A DNA stretch of 8,159 nucleotides. It comes from an uncultured Lachnospiraceae bacterium (GTDB lineage Bacteria > Bacillota > Clostridia > Lachnospirales > Lachnospiraceae). The stretch is from assembly GCA_945827765.1 (NCBI GenBank), contig CALZPS010000060.1, positions 1-8,159 of the forward strand, given 5' to 3'. The position numbers and the translations under genes were made by a program. Below the pieces are notes generated by a model that searched no databases, had not been told where the DNA came from, and saw only the letters and a program-made list of their open reading frames with translations. This document shows positions 7,482 to 8,159 of the stretch, piece by piece (position 1 is the first letter of the stretch; each line of letters begins with the position of its first letter).

Positions 7482-7512
7482 AAAAAGCCCCGCCCTGTAA
7501 CAGGACGGAGCT
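7482..7512 (-). terminator. T-box-regulated intrinsic terminator upstream of ileS
   Basis: On the minus strand, AGCTCCGTCCTG and CAGGGCGGGGCT form a 12-bp stem (two G-U pairs) with a UUA loop, followed by UUUUU. The 5' arm would also supply the 3' strand of the antiterminator that pairs with the GGGUGG segment, as expected for a transcriptional T-box switch. Confidence 0.93.
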
Positions 7513-7796
7513 ATCGCGCTTCGTTTTTAACCACCCATACAACATACTCCGGCATCCATGCCTTTTATATGCGTTCCGGTAACGGCGGAACCCCGTCAGC
7601 ATCTACTCCGCAAGTGATACGTTTCGACATCTGCAACTCGGAAGTGATGTTCAAAGATATCCTGCACAAAAGCGTCCACCGAACGTTTTCGTGTATGCAA
7701 AGCAACTCATACCGGGCTTTCACCCTCCCCGGCTCGCTGTGATTTTAAAATATCTTCTACTGTCTTCGTCAATGTTTTTGCATTTCTGATTTATTC
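7482..7796 (-). ncRNA. T-box riboswitch (isoleucine) in the ileS leader
   Basis: T-box leaders sense uncharged tRNA: the anticodon pairs with a specifier codon in Stem I, and the free NCCA end pairs with a UGGN bulge, stabilising an antiterminator. On the minus strand the Stem I features are GACGAAGACAGTAG (specifier-loop 5' side with an AGTA turn), AAGATAT pairing with ATATCTT, and the distal AGCGAGCCGGGGAGGGTG...AGCCCGG region. GAACATCAC places AUC (7646-7648), an isoleucine codon, at the specifier. Stem III is GTTCCG/CGGAAC with a CCGTTAC loop (7573-7591). The tRNA-binding motif is GGGUGGUU, with UGGU at 7530-7533 complementary to the ACCA end of tRNA-Ile. The strong terminator follows. 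Low tRNA-Ile charging should allow read-through into ileS and glgP. Confidence 0.93.
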
Positions 7797-7802
7797 ACGC
7801 AT

Positions 7803-7831
7803 ATTATAAGTAGAAATCGCAAATTAGTCAA
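7803..7831 (-). promoter_or_regulatory. sigma-A-type promoter of the ileS-glgP unit
   Basis: TTGACT (7826-7831) and TATAAT (7803-7808) are separated by exactly 17 bp on the minus strand, one base off the sigma-A consensus. Initiation is expected near 7796, just before T-box Stem I. The leader before the ileS start would then be about 405 nt. Confidence 0.9.
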
Positions 7832-7858
7832 GAGTTATTTCATCCGCTCCTCAATCTA

Positions 7859-7889
7859 TTGCAAAATTATTTCTTCTATGGTATATAAT
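7859..7889 (+). promoter_or_regulatory. probable promoter of the divergent MFS gene
   Basis: TTGCAA (7859-7864) and TATAAT (7884-7889) are spaced by 19 bp. Taking TATATA at 7882-7887 as the -10 gives 17 bp, with an upstream TGG like an extended -10. The pair lies 34-64 bp before the MFS start and does not overlap the minus-strand ileS promoter. Confidence 0.6.
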
Positions 7890-7922
7890 GATGTAAAATA
7901 CCTTTTTCGGAGAATCATTCAA

Positions 7923-8159
7923 ATGAAAAATAATTATAATAAAACCTTGATTTCCTGTTTCGTCGGCTACATCGTACAGGCTATCGTAAATAATTTTATT
8001 CCCCTGCTGTTTCTGACATTTCAAAGCAGTTATGGGATTCCACTGTCCAAAATCACTTTACTCGTAACCTTCAACTTCGGACTGCAGCTGCTTGTCGATT
8101 TGCTTTCGGTCAGTTTTGTGGACAAAATCGGCTATCGCGCCTCCATGCTGATTGCACAC
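7923..8159 (+). CDS. MFS transporter, N-terminal part (continues beyond the window)
   Basis: An open frame starts at the ATG at 7923 and runs to the edge (79 codons, no stop). It reads MKNNYNKTLISCFVGYIVQ and later LLVDLLSVSFVDKIGYR. The first hydrophobic segment (about residues 9-31), a short loop with a second helix (about 42-64) and the VDKIGYR loop match the TM1-TM2 plus motif A (GxxxDRxGRR-like) arrangement of major facilitator superfamily transporters. The substrate cannot be judged from this part. GGAG (7909-7912) lies 10 nt before the ATG. It is divergent from ileS and not part of that unit. Confidence 0.85.
   Translation, partial: MKNNYNKTLISCFVGYIVQAIVNNFIPLLFLTFQSSYGIPLSKITLLVTFNFGLQLLVDLLSVSFVDKIGYRASMLIAH

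Noticed and set aside
7411..7602. Possible small leader peptide gene on the minus strand before ileS
   Set aside because: The frame crosses the T-box motif and terminator; regulation is explained by the T-box, and no start with a good ribosome binding site was seen.
7305..7742. Plus-strand open frame across the T-box leader
   Set aside because: It covers the antisense of a clear T-box riboswitch and terminator; the structure explains the sequence better than coding does.

Overview
The window looks like chromosomal DNA from a Gram-positive, probably spore-forming member of Clostridia, most likely Lachnospiraceae. This rests on moderate GC content, AGGAGG-type ribosome binding sites, a T-box leader upstream of ileS, a SpoIID-family gene and the protein character. 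No tool was run, so the family-level placement is an inference. I saw no rRNA, tRNA, CRISPR array, insertion sequence or phage gene.

Layout, right to left, since almost everything is on the minus strand. At the right edge (7923-8159, plus strand) is the start of an MFS transporter. A compact divergent promoter region (about 7800-7890) separates it from the ileS transcription unit. That unit has a near-consensus promoter, then a leader of about 400 nt with a T-box riboswitch (AUC isoleucine specifier, Stem III, UGGU tRNA-end-binding bulge, strong intrinsic terminator). Next come ileS (4235-7390), encoding a long isoleucyl-tRNA synthetase of the eukaryote-like IleRS2 type, and glgP (1758-4229), encoding glycogen/alpha-glucan phosphorylase, which starts 5 nt after the ileS stop. 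A perfect 10-bp hairpin follows glgP at 1715-1740, and several other small dyads lie just beyond it.

Further left are a four-helix membrane protein of unknown function (923-1606) and a SpoIID/LytB-domain protein (72-863). The SpoIID-like frame is closed by a TAA at 72-74. The same frame continues beyond that stop to the left edge and still encodes recognisable SpoIID sequence, including GLGHG. The gene therefore appears to be interrupted by an in-frame ochre codon rather than ending naturally.

The main points are: (i) the SpoIID-like nonsense codon; (ii) glycogen phosphorylase apparently placed under an isoleucine T-box through tight linkage to ileS; (iii) a hairpin whose 3' arm contains the SpoIID-like gene's Shine-Dalgarno sequence and whose U-tract abuts its AUG; and (iv) a second perfect inverted repeat in the ileS mRNA beyond the T-box terminator. 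I did not find a wholly new multi-gene system here.
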